Shown here: piece after piece, positions 27,096 to 36,768 of the stretch
Position numbering within the stretch: the stretch's first letter is position 1
Layout of the letters: the number at the start of each line of letters is the position of its first letter
From: Balneolales bacterium
GTDB taxonomy: Bacteria > Bacteroidota > Rhodothermia > Balneolales > Natronogracilivirgulaceae
Reading direction: 5' to 3'
DNA length: 54,996 nucleotides
Assembly (NCBI GenBank): GCA_007132495.1
Contig: SLOL01000156.1
Location: 1-54,996, forward strand
Translations under genes and position numbers: made by a program
Notes under the pieces: generated by a model
What the model was told of the DNA's origin: nothing
The model's input: only the letters and a program-made list of their open reading frames with translations
Databases searched by the model: none

Positions 27096-28493
27096 TTAGT
27101 CCTGATCCGGTTTAGGCTTGTTCGGTTTTAACTGAGTAATAAGAACGGCTGCGATCAGGCATGCAATGCCCGCCGTCCAGAATGCAAGCCGGTAATCACC
27201 GAGGGCAAAGACTTTTTCGAGCAAGACACCTTCCACCGGGCATCGGGTGTAGTAAGGTATATGGTCGACGACCTGCATCAGTCTGGCCGCCAGATAGGGT
27301 CCTGCCAGTCCGCCGACACCGTAAGCGGTAAACATCCAGCCGTAATTGGCACCGATATGTTTCGTACCGAAGAAGTCGGCGGTCACTGCCGGGTATAGTG
27401 CCAGATAGCCGCCGAAACACAGACCGACAACACTGATGCCGGTCAGGTAGAGTGGATAAACTCGCATCCAGTCCAGTGTCAGCATCGCAACCCCGCACAG
27501 GACGAACATGATCGCCAAAGTGGTTCTGCGATCGAGGGTATCGGAGACTTTACCCCACAAAATGCGTCCGGCGGAATTGAATATGGCCAATACGGAGACG
27601 GCGACAGCTCCTGCGCCGGATACACTGAGAAAAGCTTCCGCCGAAACGGGCGTGGACATGGATTCAAGTGCGAAAGACTGCCATATCGGAGAGGCTTTCA
27701 TGATGATCAGGAGTCCCGCAGTGCAACCGGCAAAATAGGTAATCCAAAGCACCCAGAAGGCCGGCGTTTTCAGCATTTCCGATGGAGAATAATTGACATT
27801 TTGTGCATTTGCCTGGGTTCCTGTTTCAGGAGGTGTCCATCCCGGCGGGGAATAACCTTCCGGGGGATTGCGAAGCAGTTGTGCACCACCTGTTACTACG
27901 ACAAGAAAAATGATACCAAGAATCAAGAATGTATTGAAAACACCAACATTCGGCATTTGAAATAGTGCCGCATTAAACAGTTGATAGGGATCCTCACAGA
28001 CGAGTGACTGTGCCAGCGGTGCAAAGAAAAACGCACCGGCTCCAAATCCCGCAACGGCCAGTCCGGTGATCAGTCCGCGTTTGTCCGGGAACCATTTGAC
28101 GCAGGTAGCTATCGGGCATACATATGCGACACCAATTCCTATACCTCCCAGTACGGAATAGGTTATAATCAGCCATACAAGAGCTGTTGTGGGTTCAAAC
28201 TCCCCGGCAAAACGCGCAAGGATGAGTCCGCTTCCAAGAATAATGCCCCCTGCCGTGGCTACAATCCGGGGACCAAGCCGGTCCTGGATGCGTCCGCCGA
28301 CAATTACAGCGAGGGCAAATGCCGCAAGGACAATTTGTGCCGGTAATGTAACCTGGGTTTCTGTCCACTCCGGAAAAGCCTCTAAAAGCGGTGTCTGAAA
28401 TACACTCCAGATATACACTGCGCCGAGGCTGATTTGAATAACCAGCGCCCCGACAACTACCCACCATCGGTTCATAACATGCTTTGCGTTCAT
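27096..28493 (-). CDS. OFA-family MFS transporter (oxalate/formate antiporter-like)
   Basis: A 465-residue membrane protein with 12 predicted helices. It starts MNAKHVMNRWWVVVGALVIQISLGAVYIWSVF, in part, the typical opening of OFA-family carriers, and has GGRIQDRLGPRIVATAGG in loop 2-3, KWFPDKRGLITGLAVAGFGAGAFFFAPL and NYGWMFTAYGVGGLAGP. OFA carriers move small carboxylates such as oxalate, formate, lactate or pyruvate. The ATG at 28493 has a good ribosome-binding site (GGGAGGGG about eight bases upstream), which rules against the TTG at 28511. It is downstream of acs on the same strand, but a strong terminator lies between them. Confidence 0.88.
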   Translation of the reverse strand: MNAKHVMNRWWVVVGALVIQISLGAVYIWSVFQTPLLEAFPEWTETQVTLPAQIVLAAFALAVIVGGRIQDRLGPRIVATAGGIILGSGLILARFAGEFEPTTALVWLIITYSVLGGIGIGVAYVCPIATCVKWFPDKRGLITGLAVAGFGAGAFFFAPLAQSLVCEDPYQLFNAALFQMPNVGVFNTFLILGIIFLVVVTGGAQLLRNPPEGYSPPGWTPPETGTQANAQNVNYSPSEMLKTPAFWVLWITYFAGCTAGLLIIMKASPIWQSFALESMSTPVSAEAFLSVSGAGAVAVSVLAIFNSAGRILWGKVSDTLDRRTTLAIMFVLCGVAMLTLDWMRVYPLYLTGISVVGLCFGGYLALYPAVTADFFGTKHIGANYGWMFTAYGVGGLAGPYLAARLMQVVDHIPYYTRCPVEGVLLEKVFALGDYRLAFWTAGIACLIAAVLITQLKPNKPKPDQD

Positions 28494-28604
28494 ACGAATT
28501 TCCCCTCCCAAGGAATTTTAGAGGTGTACAGCGAGGGTGATGCATCTTCATTAAACGGCGATGCAGAGGTAATAATAATTTGGTAGCGTTAGCAGATTAA
28601 TAAA

Positions 28605-28642
28605 ATCGGGGTGGATAAACCCCGCAAACGGTTTATCCACCC
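28605..28642 (-). terminator. Intrinsic terminator downstream of acs
   Basis: On the minus strand GGGTGGATAAACC and GGTTTATCCACCC form a perfect 13-base stem with an eight-base loop, followed by CGATTTTATT. It lies 31 bases after the acs stop and fits a rho-independent terminator well, separating acs from the OFA transporter. Confidence 0.75.
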
Positions 28643-28673
28643 GAACTGCTTGATAGAACAAACAACCAATAAT

Positions 28674-30656
28674 TTACTTTCCGCGATTGGCGATAAGGCT
28701 TTCGACCACTCCGGGATCGGCCAGCGTTGAGGTGTCACCCAGGTTGCTGGTGTCTTTTTCAGCGATTTTGCGGAGGATTCGTCTCATGATTTTACCCGAT
28801 CGCGTTTTCGGCAGAGATGGGGCAAATTGAATGGCCTCCGGAGTTGCAATCGGACCGATCTCCTTGCGTACGTGCTTGATCAGCTCTTCTTTCAGCTCAT
28901 CGCTTTCCTCAATGCCTTCATTGAGAGTGACATAGGCATAGAGTCCCTGTCCTTTGATCTCGTGCGGGACGGGAGTAACCGCTGCCTCGGCCACTTTGGC
29001 ATGGCTGACCAGCGCACTTTCCACCTCTGCGGTACCGATACGGTGTCCGGAGACGTTAACGACATCGTCTATGCGTCCCATAAGCCAGTAATCGCCGTCA
29101 TCATCTATGCGACAACCATCTCCGGTGAAGTAGAGATCTTCAAATATGGAAAAATAGGTATCAATGAAGCGGTCATGGTCACCCCACATGGTGCGCATCA
29201 TGCCTGGCCATGGTTTGCGGATACAGAGTTTGCCGCCTTCGTTGAGGTCACATTCTGTGCCGTCATCACGCAACAACACCGGGGCAACGCCGAAATACGG
29301 TTTGGAGGCACTTCCCGGTTTAAGTGACATGGCACCGGGCAGGGGAGTAATCATGAAGCCGCCGGTCTCGGTTTGCCACCAGGTATCCATAATCGGACAG
29401 CGTTCACGCCCGACATTTTTGAAGTACCACATCCACGCTTCGGGATTGATCGGCTCGCCGACCGATCCCAGAATCCTGAGGGAATCCAGCTTGTATTTCA
29501 TCACCCATTCGTCCCCTTGACGCATAAGTGCGCGTATGGCGGTGGGTGCCGTGTAAAAGGATGTCACTTTGAATTTATCACATATATGCCAGAATCGTCC
29601 GGGATCAGGGTATGTCGGCACTCCTTCAAACATCAGGCTGGTCGTGCCATTGGCCAACGGACCGTACACGATGTAGCTGTGACCGGTTACCCAGCCGATA
29701 TCGGCTGTACACCAGTAGATTTCATCTTCTTGTACATTGAAGACGTGTTTGTGGGTCAGCGCCACTTGAAGCAGGTAACCGCCGGTTGTATGGACCACCC
29801 CCTTGGGCTTGCCGGTAGATCCGGACGTATAGAGAATGAATAACGGATCTTCGGCATTCATCTTTTCCGGTGGGCAATCGGGGTCGGCGTTTGCCATCTC
29901 TTCATGATACCAGAGATCACGCCCTTCTTCCATGTTGCATGGTTCGTCATTGACCTTGACCACCACCACGTTCTCAATGGTCGGGCAGTCTTCAAGGGCT
30001 TCGTCACTGATTTTTTTCAGGGGGATATGCTTGCCACCCCGCAGGGAGACATTGGATGTTATCAGCATTTTGCAGTCGGAGTCATTGACACGGCCTTTAA
30101 TAGCATCGGCGCTGAAACCGCCGAATATAACCGAGTGAATAGCTCCGATCCGCGTACAGGCCAGCATGACTATGGTGAGTTCCGGAACCATCGGCATATA
30201 AATGGCGATGCGGTCGCCTTTTTGAATTCCCTTATCCTTGAGGACATTCGCAAATTTGCCGACCTCTTTGTGCAGTTCCTTGAAAGTGAATTTTTTTACA
30301 TTATTTTCGTCTTCCCCCTGCCAGAGGATGGCGGTTTTATTTTCACGGGAAGTTCCCATATGCCGGTCAAGGCAGTTGTATGAGACGTTTAATTCACCAT
30401 CCTCAAACCAGGTGTGTTTAATGATGCGCTTTTTGGTGTTCCAGGTGTATTCAAGAGATTTTGTTGGAAATGTAAACCAATCCAACTCCCTGGCCTGTTC
30501 CAGCCAAAAACCGTCAGGGTCGTTGATGGAACGGTCCCACATATCCTTGTATTGATCCATCGATTTGATCCATGCATTTTTCCGAATATTTTCCGGAGGT
30601 GGAAAAATGCGGGATTCGGACGTTAATGATTGCATGCCTGATTTGTTCTCTGCCAT
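28674..30656 (-). CDS. acs: Acetyl-CoA synthetase (AMP-forming)
   Basis: Activates acetate to acetyl-CoA through acetyl-AMP. The 660-residue protein is of usual length and has YTSGSTGKPKGVVHT (phosphate-binding loop), GEPINPEAW, MDTWWQTETGG, YFTGDGCRIDDDGDYWLMGRIDDV in part, NVSGHRIGTAEVES and PKTRSGKIMRRILRKIA, whose first Lys after SG is the lysine that family members acetylate to switch the enzyme off. The W in the WWQTE block is the residue that limits the pocket to acetate. Its ATG has TTAGGGG nearby. The next gene, after a terminator, is an OFA carboxylate carrier. Confidence 0.97.
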   Translation of the reverse strand: MAENKSGMQSLTSESRIFPPPENIRKNAWIKSMDQYKDMWDRSINDPDGFWLEQARELDWFTFPTKSLEYTWNTKKRIIKHTWFEDGELNVSYNCLDRHMGTSRENKTAILWQGEDENNVKKFTFKELHKEVGKFANVLKDKGIQKGDRIAIYMPMVPELTIVMLACTRIGAIHSVIFGGFSADAIKGRVNDSDCKMLITSNVSLRGGKHIPLKKISDEALEDCPTIENVVVVKVNDEPCNMEEGRDLWYHEEMANADPDCPPEKMNAEDPLFILYTSGSTGKPKGVVHTTGGYLLQVALTHKHVFNVQEDEIYWCTADIGWVTGHSYIVYGPLANGTTSLMFEGVPTYPDPGRFWHICDKFKVTSFYTAPTAIRALMRQGDEWVMKYKLDSLRILGSVGEPINPEAWMWYFKNVGRERCPIMDTWWQTETGGFMITPLPGAMSLKPGSASKPYFGVAPVLLRDDGTECDLNEGGKLCIRKPWPGMMRTMWGDHDRFIDTYFSIFEDLYFTGDGCRIDDDGDYWLMGRIDDVVNVSGHRIGTAEVESALVSHAKVAEAAVTPVPHEIKGQGLYAYVTLNEGIEESDELKEELIKHVRKEIGPIATPEAIQFAPSLPKTRSGKIMRRILRKIAEKDTSNLGDTSTLADPGVVESLIANRGK

Positions 30657-30730
30657 AATAAACCCCTAATTATTTAGTTGAATTTTTTCTAAAACCGACT
30701 ACGTCAATAGTTGAGTTGGAACTATACTTC

Positions 30731-30752
30731 CCAGAACCACAGGCTGTTCTGG
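30731..30752. promoter_or_regulatory. Inverted repeat upstream of acs
   Basis: CCAGAAC and GTTCTGG form an exact seven-base inverted repeat with an eight-base spacer, 75-96 bases upstream of the acs start. It could be an operator for acetate-responsive control or a stem in the acs leader. No named regulator can be assigned. Confidence 0.3.
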
Positions 30753-30854
30753 CGTTTAATTATACTATCCGTTTCATTATTGGTTAAAAAAATAAAAGAA
30801 GAACATTTACTAATTGCAACCGTTATCAAGCGAAAATCCTTTTGAAAATAAAGG

Positions 30855-30885
30855 AAAAGCGCTTTTATATATACATGTTTACATG
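30855..30885. promoter_or_regulatory. Two adjacent palindromes in the acs upstream region
   Basis: AAAAGCGCTTTT (12-base perfect palindrome) and CATGTTTACATG (five-base arms, two-base spacer) lie seven bases apart about 200 bases upstream of acs and 180 upstream of the pseudocaspase gene. Two symmetric sites side by side suggest protein binding, but AT-rich DNA yields such sites by chance. Confidence 0.3.
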
Positions 30886-30963
30886 AAACTATTTAGATTA
30901 TCCGGATTTGCAGATAGCCGGAAGATTTTATTCCGGACGGGTAAATTTTTTTAAGCAGTTTTT

Positions 30964-30997
30964 TTTCTGTTCCCGTCCTCAACATACCGTATCTTTG
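30964..30997 (+). promoter_or_regulatory. Promoter-like -33/-7 pair for the pseudocaspase gene
   Basis: TATCTTTG at 30990-30997 is an exact TAnnTTTG -7 box; a TTTCTG at 30964-30969 lies 20 bases upstream as a possible -33 element. Transcription would start about 60 bases before the GTG start of the lipoprotein gene. Confidence 0.45.
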
Positions 30998-31064
30998 GTA
31001 TAAGAGAAGGACAGCCGCCGCTCTTATATCCGAAACATTAATCATTCAAGATATCGGATCAGAA

Positions 31065-32927
31065 GTGACACCGTATATTACTACTGTTTTTCATGCCTTT
31101 CAGGTTGGTTTCGCAAGTTTATTTCGGAATTACAGTTCCCTTGTCTTGAAGGTTCTTATGGCTTGTGTGATTGCCAGGGTATGTACAGGATGCACCACAT
31201 CCGCATGGGTTGTTAAGGAGGAACCGACACCGGACCCCGATTCGGAGGTGGTGGTATCCGAAGAACGCCTTTTTGTTCCGGCTGCCACACCTACTCCCCA
31301 GAGTCCGGTACTGTCACTGGATTTTGTGATGGAGCGGCAATTGCAGTACAACAGGCATCTGGTTTCTGAAAGATATATTCAGCGTTACCGTCCCAGATAT
31401 GGTTATATGACGCTTGGATTGGCGGGTATGGGATTTGGAGTTTATTTTTCCAACTTTTCCAGGAATGGTGCTGATCAACTCTCGGACCGGGAAAGGATTA
31501 TCCTGAACGCAGCTTCTGCCGGTCTTGGAGCCGCCGCTTTTATGTCGATGAAGCCGGTTGGAGAGCCAAGACCGGCCGGTGAGCGGCGTTTGCTGCAGCA
31601 AATGGATACGGTGGTTCAAAATGATACCATCCCCGCTTCACTGACGGAAGAAGAGGCCGCCCGGCTTACCATGGTCCGTGGTCAGGATACGCTGATCACC
31701 GAAAAGCAGATACCGATCCGGGAGAACAGGGTGTCCATTCACCTGGGGCAACAGGCTGGATTTAAGCAACTTCCCATCAGTGATACAACGGGATTGGACG
31801 TACAGGTTCAGTATCAGGAGATTACTTTCAACCGACATTATCCGGTACCTGATTTCATGCAGAAGTTTGTGGAGGTTGTCAATTCCGGGGTTCCTCTCCG
31901 GTCGGCGCCGGCTATTCTGACGAATAATATTATCAGACATGTAGAAGCCGAAAGCAGGTTTCCACTTTTGACTGAAGTGGATGATCGTTGGTACAGGATA
32001 CTGAGATCGGATGGTCCGGCTTATGTCCTGAAAGAGCATACCCGGCAAATCTGGCAGATGACAGATACGGCAGATATTGAAGAGTTTGTGGTACAAGCCG
32101 ATGAACCGGTGTTCGGGGATCTCGAAATAGAGCGGGATCTGCCGGATAACCGCCGGAGTAATCCCGACGGCATCGCCATTGTAATTATTAATTCCGATTA
32201 TCGTGAACCGGTCAGATCACTGCCCTATGCATCAAGAACAGGGGAGTTGGCGGCCTTGTATCTGAATCGGGTCATGGGATATTATTCAGACAACATCCTC
32301 GTCTTTGAAAATATGACCGGTGGGGAGATGCAGCAGTTGCTGGCCGAGAGCGATTCCCTTATGATTGGCGGCCGGCACCTGAACATGGATGAGTCCGATC
32401 TGTTCGTCTATTATTTCGGTCATGCTTTTACAGATGAAGATGACCGCCGCTATTTGCTTCCCGTGGATTATGATCCCGGTGAAATAGATCAACAGCTCAT
32501 ACCTCTGGGAGAAATTGCTGAAACCCTGGGGAAAATCAGAGCCCGGCAAACGGTGCTGGTACTGGATACAGACTGGTCACGGGGCTCTGTATTCGGATTC
32601 TCGAGCCGGCCGGAAATCCGGTCGCCTCAGCCGCAGCTGGATGCACTAGCTTCTGCTCTGCCACCGGAATCCAGATCAAGGAGTGCAGTCTTCTGGGCAG
32701 CACAACCGGGTCAGGTTTCCGAACCCTATTCCGGAATGAATGGACGCCGGGCCTATCCCTATAACATCTTTACCTGGCACTTTTTTGAAGCATTACAGGA
32801 GGGCGCACAAACAACCGGGGACATTGAACAATACCTTCAGCGAAACGTGCCGTTCACTTCCCGCAGATTACATGACAGAGCTCAGGATCCCGGTTTCTCG
32901 GGTAACAGAGATTTGGTCCTGCCATAA
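31065..32927 (+). CDS. Lipoprotein with SH3-like and inactive caspase-like domains
   Basis: A 620-residue envelope protein. An N-terminal hydrophobic stretch ends in CTGC (Cys43), a non-canonical lipobox; the GTG start keeps this signal whole. Residues 115-160 contain two glycine-rich hydrophobic segments. Residues 265-330 look like a bacterial SH3 domain (VNSGVPLRSAPA, then VDDRWYRIL). Residues 370-580 follow a caspase-like C14 fold: IAIVIINSDY, YYFGHAF with the catalytic-type His453, and LVLDTDWSRG. In active members that last block reads LDxCHSG; here Asp503 and Trp504 replace Cys and His, so the protease should be dead. The later WAAQPGQ and NIFTWHFFEALQEG segments are kept. Neighbours are unrelated; partner unknown. 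Confidence 0.7.
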   Translation: MTPYITTVFHAFQVGFASLFRNYSSLVLKVLMACVIARVCTGCTTSAWVVKEEPTPDPDSEVVVSEERLFVPAATPTPQSPVLSLDFVMERQLQYNRHLVSERYIQRYRPRYGYMTLGLAGMGFGVYFSNFSRNGADQLSDRERIILNAASAGLGAAAFMSMKPVGEPRPAGERRLLQQMDTVVQNDTIPASLTEEEAARLTMVRGQDTLITEKQIPIRENRVSIHLGQQAGFKQLPISDTTGLDVQVQYQEITFNRHYPVPDFMQKFVEVVNSGVPLRSAPAILTNNIIRHVEAESRFPLLTEVDDRWYRILRSDGPAYVLKEHTRQIWQMTDTADIEEFVVQADEPVFGDLEIERDLPDNRRSNPDGIAIVIINSDYREPVRSLPYASRTGELAALYLNRVMGYYSDNILVFENMTGGEMQQLLAESDSLMIGGRHLNMDESDLFVYYFGHAFTDEDDRRYLLPVDYDPGEIDQQLIPLGEIAETLGKIRARQTVLVLDTDWSRGSVFGFSSRPEIRSPQPQLDALASALPPESRSRSAVFWAAQPGQVSEPYSGMNGRRAYPYNIFTWHFFEALQEGAQTTGDIEQYLQRNVPFTSRRLHDRAQDPGFSGNRDLVLP

Positions 32928-33054
32928 TTTCATTCGATTTAGAGCTCGTTTTTCTTTATATTTAGATTGTTTAAAAATAAGGAACTTCTCGGTGCATTGA
33001 TGTGGTTAAGAACATTGCACCAGGCAAGTCAAAGAATCAATTCAAGGCGTATAT

Positions 33055-33080
33055 CCGGGAAACGGTTCCCGGCGTCTTTT
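33055..33080 (+). terminator. Hairpin upstream of sufB (terminator or attenuator)
   Basis: CCGGGAA and TTCCCGG form a perfect seven-base stem with a four-base loop, followed by CGTCTTTT. It lies 58 bases before sufB and 128 after the pseudocaspase stop. A weak -7-like box (TATATTTAG) at 32957-32965 lies between the pseudocaspase stop and this hairpin. It either ends the pseudocaspase transcript or attenuates suf transcription. Confidence 0.5.
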
Positions 33081-33130
33081 ATCAAACTACAGCAGAATCG
33101 GAACACCTGCCAAATTAATTGTTTTCCATT

Positions 33131-34573
33131 ATGAGTGATACCCAAACCATAGAGAGCATGGTCAAGCAGCCGTACAAGTACGGTTTCAAGACCAATGTTG
33201 AATACGACTACTTCCCGAAAGGGTTGAATGAAGATATCGTCAACATGATTTCCGATATCAAGGAAGAGCCGGATTTCCTGCGTGAATTTCGTCTGAAAGC
33301 CTATCGCAACTGGAAGACGATGAAGGATCCGCTCTGGGCGAATATCAACTATCCGAAAATCAATTACGACGACATCCAGTTTTACTCGTCACCCAAGAAA
33401 AAGCCTCAGCTTGACAGCCTCGATGAGGTGGATCCTGAGATACTGGAAACCTATGAGAAGCTGGGTATCCCCCTTTCAGAACAGAAAATGCTGGCCGGAG
33501 TGGCTGTTGATGCGGTATTTGACAGTGTTTCGGTTGCAACAACATTCAAGGAAAAGCTGGCTGAAGCGGGTGTGATTTTCTGCTCCTTATCCGAGGCGGT
33601 GCAGAAGTATCCGGATCTGATCAAAGAATATATGGGATCGGTGGTTCCTTATAACGATAACTTCTTTGCTGCGATGAACTCTGCGGTCTTTTCCGACGGC
33701 TCGTTCTGCTACGTGCCGAAAGGGGTTGTGAGCCCGATGGAACTGTCCACCTACTTCCGGATCAATAACGAGGAGTCGGGTCAGTTTGAGCGAACGCTCA
33801 TCGTGGCCGAAGAAGACAGTTTCGTCAGTTACCTGGAAGGGTGCACCGCGCCGATGTTCAGCAAAAACCAGCTGCACGCCGCTGTGGTTGAACTCGTGGC
33901 ACTGGACAATGCCCAGATCAAATACTCCACCGTGCAGAACTGGTATTCCGGTAACGAAAAAGGTGTAGGCGGTATCTTTAACTTTGTAACCAAACGGGGG
34001 CTCTGCAAGGGTGACCATTCCAAGATTTCGTGGACCCAGGTGGAGACCGGCTCCGCCATCACCTGGAAATACCCCAGTGTGATCATGAAAGGAGATAACT
34101 CGACCGGTGAGTTTTACTCCGTTGCGGTGACCAATGATAAAATGGAAGCCGACACCGGCACCAAAATGATCCACCTTGGAAAGAATACCAACAGCACCAT
34201 CATCTCCAAGGGAATCGCCGCAGGTGAATCGCAAAACAGCTATCGCGGTTTGGTGAAAATCGGGCCGAATGCCAAGAACTCCCGTAACTATTCGGTGTGT
34301 GACTCCATGCTGATCGGTGACCGCTGCGGAGCGCACACGTTCCCGTATCTGGAAGCCAAAAACAACTCTTCCAGCGTAGAACACGAGGCCACCACTTCCA
34401 AAATCGGGGAAGATCAGATCTTCTACCTGCAGCAGCGTGGCCTGGACGAAGAGAATGCCGTCTCGCTGATTATCAACGGCTTCTGTAAAGAGGTCTTCAA
34501 AGAGCTGCCGATGGAATTTGCTGTGGAAGCCATTAAACTGCTGGGTATCAAGCTTGAAGGCAGTGTCGGTTGA
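33131..34573 (+). CDS. sufB: Fe-S cluster assembly scaffold SufB
   Basis: Core of the SufBC2D scaffold on which Fe-S clusters are built. The 480-residue protein has the SufB-specific [21 protein letters not shown], the [12 protein letters not shown] block with a conserved Cys, [32 protein letters not shown], in part, and the closing [17 protein letters not shown]. The TTG at 33119 is dismissed; the ATG at 33131 starts [11 protein letters not shown]. It opens a suf operon that continues with sufC after 90 bases. Confidence 0.96.
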   Translation: MSDTQTIESMVKQPYKYGFKTNVEYDYFPKGLNEDIVNMISDIKEEPDFLREFRLKAYRNWKTMKDPLWANINYPKINYDDIQFYSSPKKKPQLDSLDEVDPEILETYEKLGIPLSEQKMLAGVAVDAVFDSVSVATTFKEKLAEAGVIFCSLSEAVQKYPDLIKEYMGSVVPYNDNFFAAMNSAVFSDGSFCYVPKGVVSPMELSTYFRINNEESGQFERTLIVAEEDSFVSYLEGCTAPMFSKNQLHAAVVELVALDNAQIKYSTVQNWYSGNEKGVGGIFNFVTKRGLCKGDHSKISWTQVETGSAITWKYPSVIMKGDNSTGEFYSVAVTNDKMEADTGTKMIHLGKNTNSTIISKGIAAGESQNSYRGLVKIGPNAKNSRNYSVCDSMLIGDRCGAHTFPYLEAKNNSSSVEHEATTSKIGEDQIFYLQQRGLDEENAVSLIINGFCKEVFKELPMEFAVEAIKLLGIKLEGSVG

Positions 34574-34663
34574 TTTTGGCACCCTTGAGGGCACACCGGC
34601 GGGCAACACAGAACACCTCATTTATAAAAACGATAACGATATCCAAACAGATTAGAACCTAAC

Positions 34664-35431
34664 ATGCTGACAATTAAAAATCTCCACGCCACAGTGGAAG
34701 GCGAAGAAATACTCAAAGGAATCAATCTTGAAATCAAGGCAGGCGAAATACACGCCATCATGGGTCCCAATGGAAGCGGGAAAAGTACACTGGCAAAAAT
34801 CATTGCCGGGCACCCTTCTTATGAAGTGACCAGGGGCGAAATTATCTATGAAGGTGAAGATCTCGCGGAAATGGATCCGGATGAACGGGCCCGTAAAGGG
34901 GTTTTTATGGCATTTCAGTATCCGGTGGAAATTCCGGGTGTGAGCAACTCCATGCTCATGCGTGAATCCTATAATGAAATCCGCAAGGAGCAGGGACTCG
35001 ATCCGCTTGATCCGCTGGAGTTTGAGGACTATATCACCGAGAAGCTCAACCTGGTAGAGATGGATGCCAAATTTCTGGAGCGCAATGTAAACGCCGGATT
35101 CTCCGGTGGGGAAAAAAAGCGGAACGAGATCCTCCAGATGGCCGTACTGAACCCCAGGCTTTCGCTGCTCGATGAAACCGACTCCGGACTGGACATCGAT
35201 GCTCTGAGAATCGTATCAGAAGGTATCAACAAGTTATCCGGCAAAGAGAATGCGGTCATGCTTGTTACCCATTACCAGCGAATCCTCAACTATATCACCC
35301 CTGACTATGTTCATGTATTGGTCAACGGACAGATTCAGAAATCCGGCGGAAAAGAGCTGGCCATTAAACTGGAAGAGCATGGATATGAGTGGGTAACTGC
35401 AAAAACAGAAGTAAACGGAGAGGCCAAGTAA
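34664..35431 (+). CDS. sufC: Fe-S cluster assembly ATPase SufC
   Basis: ABC-type ATPase that drives conformational change in SufBC2D. It has Walker [10 protein letters not shown], the signature [10 protein letters not shown], and Walker [13 protein letters not shown], where the SufC-specific Asp/Thr/Asp pattern follows the catalytic Glu. The 255-residue length is standard. Its stop shares a base with the sufD start (TAATG), so SufC and SufD are translationally coupled. Ninety bases separate it from sufB, containing no gene. Confidence 0.97.
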   Translation: MLTIKNLHATVEGEEILKGINLEIKAGEIHAIMGPNGSGKSTLAKIIAGHPSYEVTRGEIIYEGEDLAEMDPDERARKGVFMAFQYPVEIPGVSNSMLMRESYNEIRKEQGLDPLDPLEFEDYITEKLNLVEMDAKFLERNVNAGFSGGEKKRNEILQMAVLNPRLSLLDETDSGLDIDALRIVSEGINKLSGKENAVMLVTHYQRILNYITPDYVHVLVNGQIQKSGGKELAIKLEEHGYEWVTAKTEVNGEAK

Positions 35432-36768
35432 TGACAGATATCACCAAAGAGACTAACTTTTTGGACCGGATGATAGACAGTCACGGTCCGATGCAAACGG
35501 GTTATGACCGGGTGACGGAACTGCGCAGGAAAGCGGCAGATGATATTACCGGTCGGGATCTGCCCACAACGCGTCATGAGGAGTGGAAGTACTGCTCTTT
35601 GAAAAAACTCAGCAGGGAATCATTTATTCCGGCCGCCGAAATAGCACAGCCCGATCTTCCCGATAATATTGCCGATTATATTTATCCGGAGGCCGAGCAC
35701 CATCATCTGACCTTCATCAACGGGGTGTACAGTGAGAAGTGGTCCAAGACCGACAAGCTTCCCCAGGGGGTGATTGTGGCCAACCTCGCCGATGTCCTCG
35801 ATGAAGGAAATCCGGTAGCTCTGGAGCACATTGGCCAATATGCCCGGTGGGAGGATGATCCGTTCGTACCTTTGAATACATCGGTCTTCAGGGACGGAGC
35901 GTTTATCCATGTTCCCGCCTCCGTGAAAATCGAGGACCCCATCCAGTTGCTGTTTATCAATACGGATGAAAAGGAACAGTATTTCATGACACCGAGGTGT
36001 CTGGTAGTCGGTGAACGGTCCAGCGAAATCACCGTCGTGGAGGATCATGTCGGTTTCGGTGACAATGTCTATTTCAATGCACCCGTCTCCGAAATCAAAC
36101 TTGCAGAGAACTCACATATGACCCATGTGAAGCTGCAACGGGACAGCAGGAAGGCTTATCATATTTCACGACTGGCCGCCGATATAAGCCGGGACAGTAA
36201 CTACAAGTCCTATGCCGTACAGCTGGGTTCACAGCTGTCGCGAAGCGATGTCAAGGCCGTTCTCACCGATGAAAACACCCACGCAACGCTTGACGGACTG
36301 GTCATGGTGAATGGAGATCAGCTTTCGGATACACACAGCATCATGGATCATACCATGCCCAACTGCACCAGCCATCAGCTGCATAAGTGTATCATCGATG
36401 ATGAAGGCACATCCGTGTTCAACGGGAAGATATTTGTGCGGCAGGATGCCCAGAAAACCGATGCATTCCAGGAAAACCGGAACCTGCAGCTTTCCGACAG
36501 CGGTACGGCCTATGCCAAACCGCAGCTGGAGATTTTTGCCGACGATGTCTCCTGCAGCCACGGGGCAACCATCGGACAGCTGGATCCTGATCAAGTCTTC
36601 TATCTTAAAACAAGAGGACTTCATGAATCACAAACCCGTGAAATTCTCACCTATGGATTTGCCCTTGATGTAATCGAATCCATTCCGGTCGCATCCATCC
36701 AGGAGCGGCTCAGCAAGGAAGTGGAGAAGTTTACTAAAGCAAGTAATTCCATCAAGCAACTTGTCTGA
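35431..36768 (+). CDS. sufD: Fe-S cluster assembly protein SufD
   Basis: Partner of SufB in the scaffold complex. The 445-residue protein has an N-terminal helical part with RHEEWKYCSLKKL and a right-handed beta-helix core with HVPASVKIEDPIQLLF, FNGKIFVRQDAQKTDAFQ, SCSHGATIGQLDPDQVFYLKTRG in part, all typical of SufD. An upstream frame extends to 35389, but the ATG overlapping the sufC stop is favoured. Its stop overlaps the sufS ATG (TGATG). Confidence 0.95.
   Translation: MTDITKETNFLDRMIDSHGPMQTGYDRVTELRRKAADDITGRDLPTTRHEEWKYCSLKKLSRESFIPAAEIAQPDLPDNIADYIYPEAEHHHLTFINGVYSEKWSKTDKLPQGVIVANLADVLDEGNPVALEHIGQYARWEDDPFVPLNTSVFRDGAFIHVPASVKIEDPIQLLFINTDEKEQYFMTPRCLVVGERSSEITVVEDHVGFGDNVYFNAPVSEIKLAENSHMTHVKLQRDSRKAYHISRLAADISRDSNYKSYAVQLGSQLSRSDVKAVLTDENTHATLDGLVMVNGDQLSDTHSIMDHTMPNCTSHQLHKCIIDDEGTSVFNGKIFVRQDAQKTDAFQENRNLQLSDSGTAYAKPQLEIFADDVSCSHGATIGQLDPDQVFYLKTRGLHESQTREILTYGFALDVIESIPVASIQERLSKEVEKFTKASNSIKQLV

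Larger units (their letters stand above)
30657..31064. other. 408-base intergenic region between divergent acs and pseudocaspase genes
   Basis: AT-rich region without a gene, holding two divergent promoters. It contains CCAGAAC-8-GTTCTGG at 30731-30752 on the acs side, the palindrome AAAAGCGCTTTT at 30855-30866, CATGT-TT-ACATG at 30874-30885, and a -7-like box near the pseudocaspase gene. These repeats are candidate operator sites and are listed separately. Confidence 0.5.

Noticed and set aside
33587-34621. 344-codon antisense frame across sufB
   Set aside because: Its length follows from the codon bias of the sense gene; sufB is unambiguous on the plus strand.
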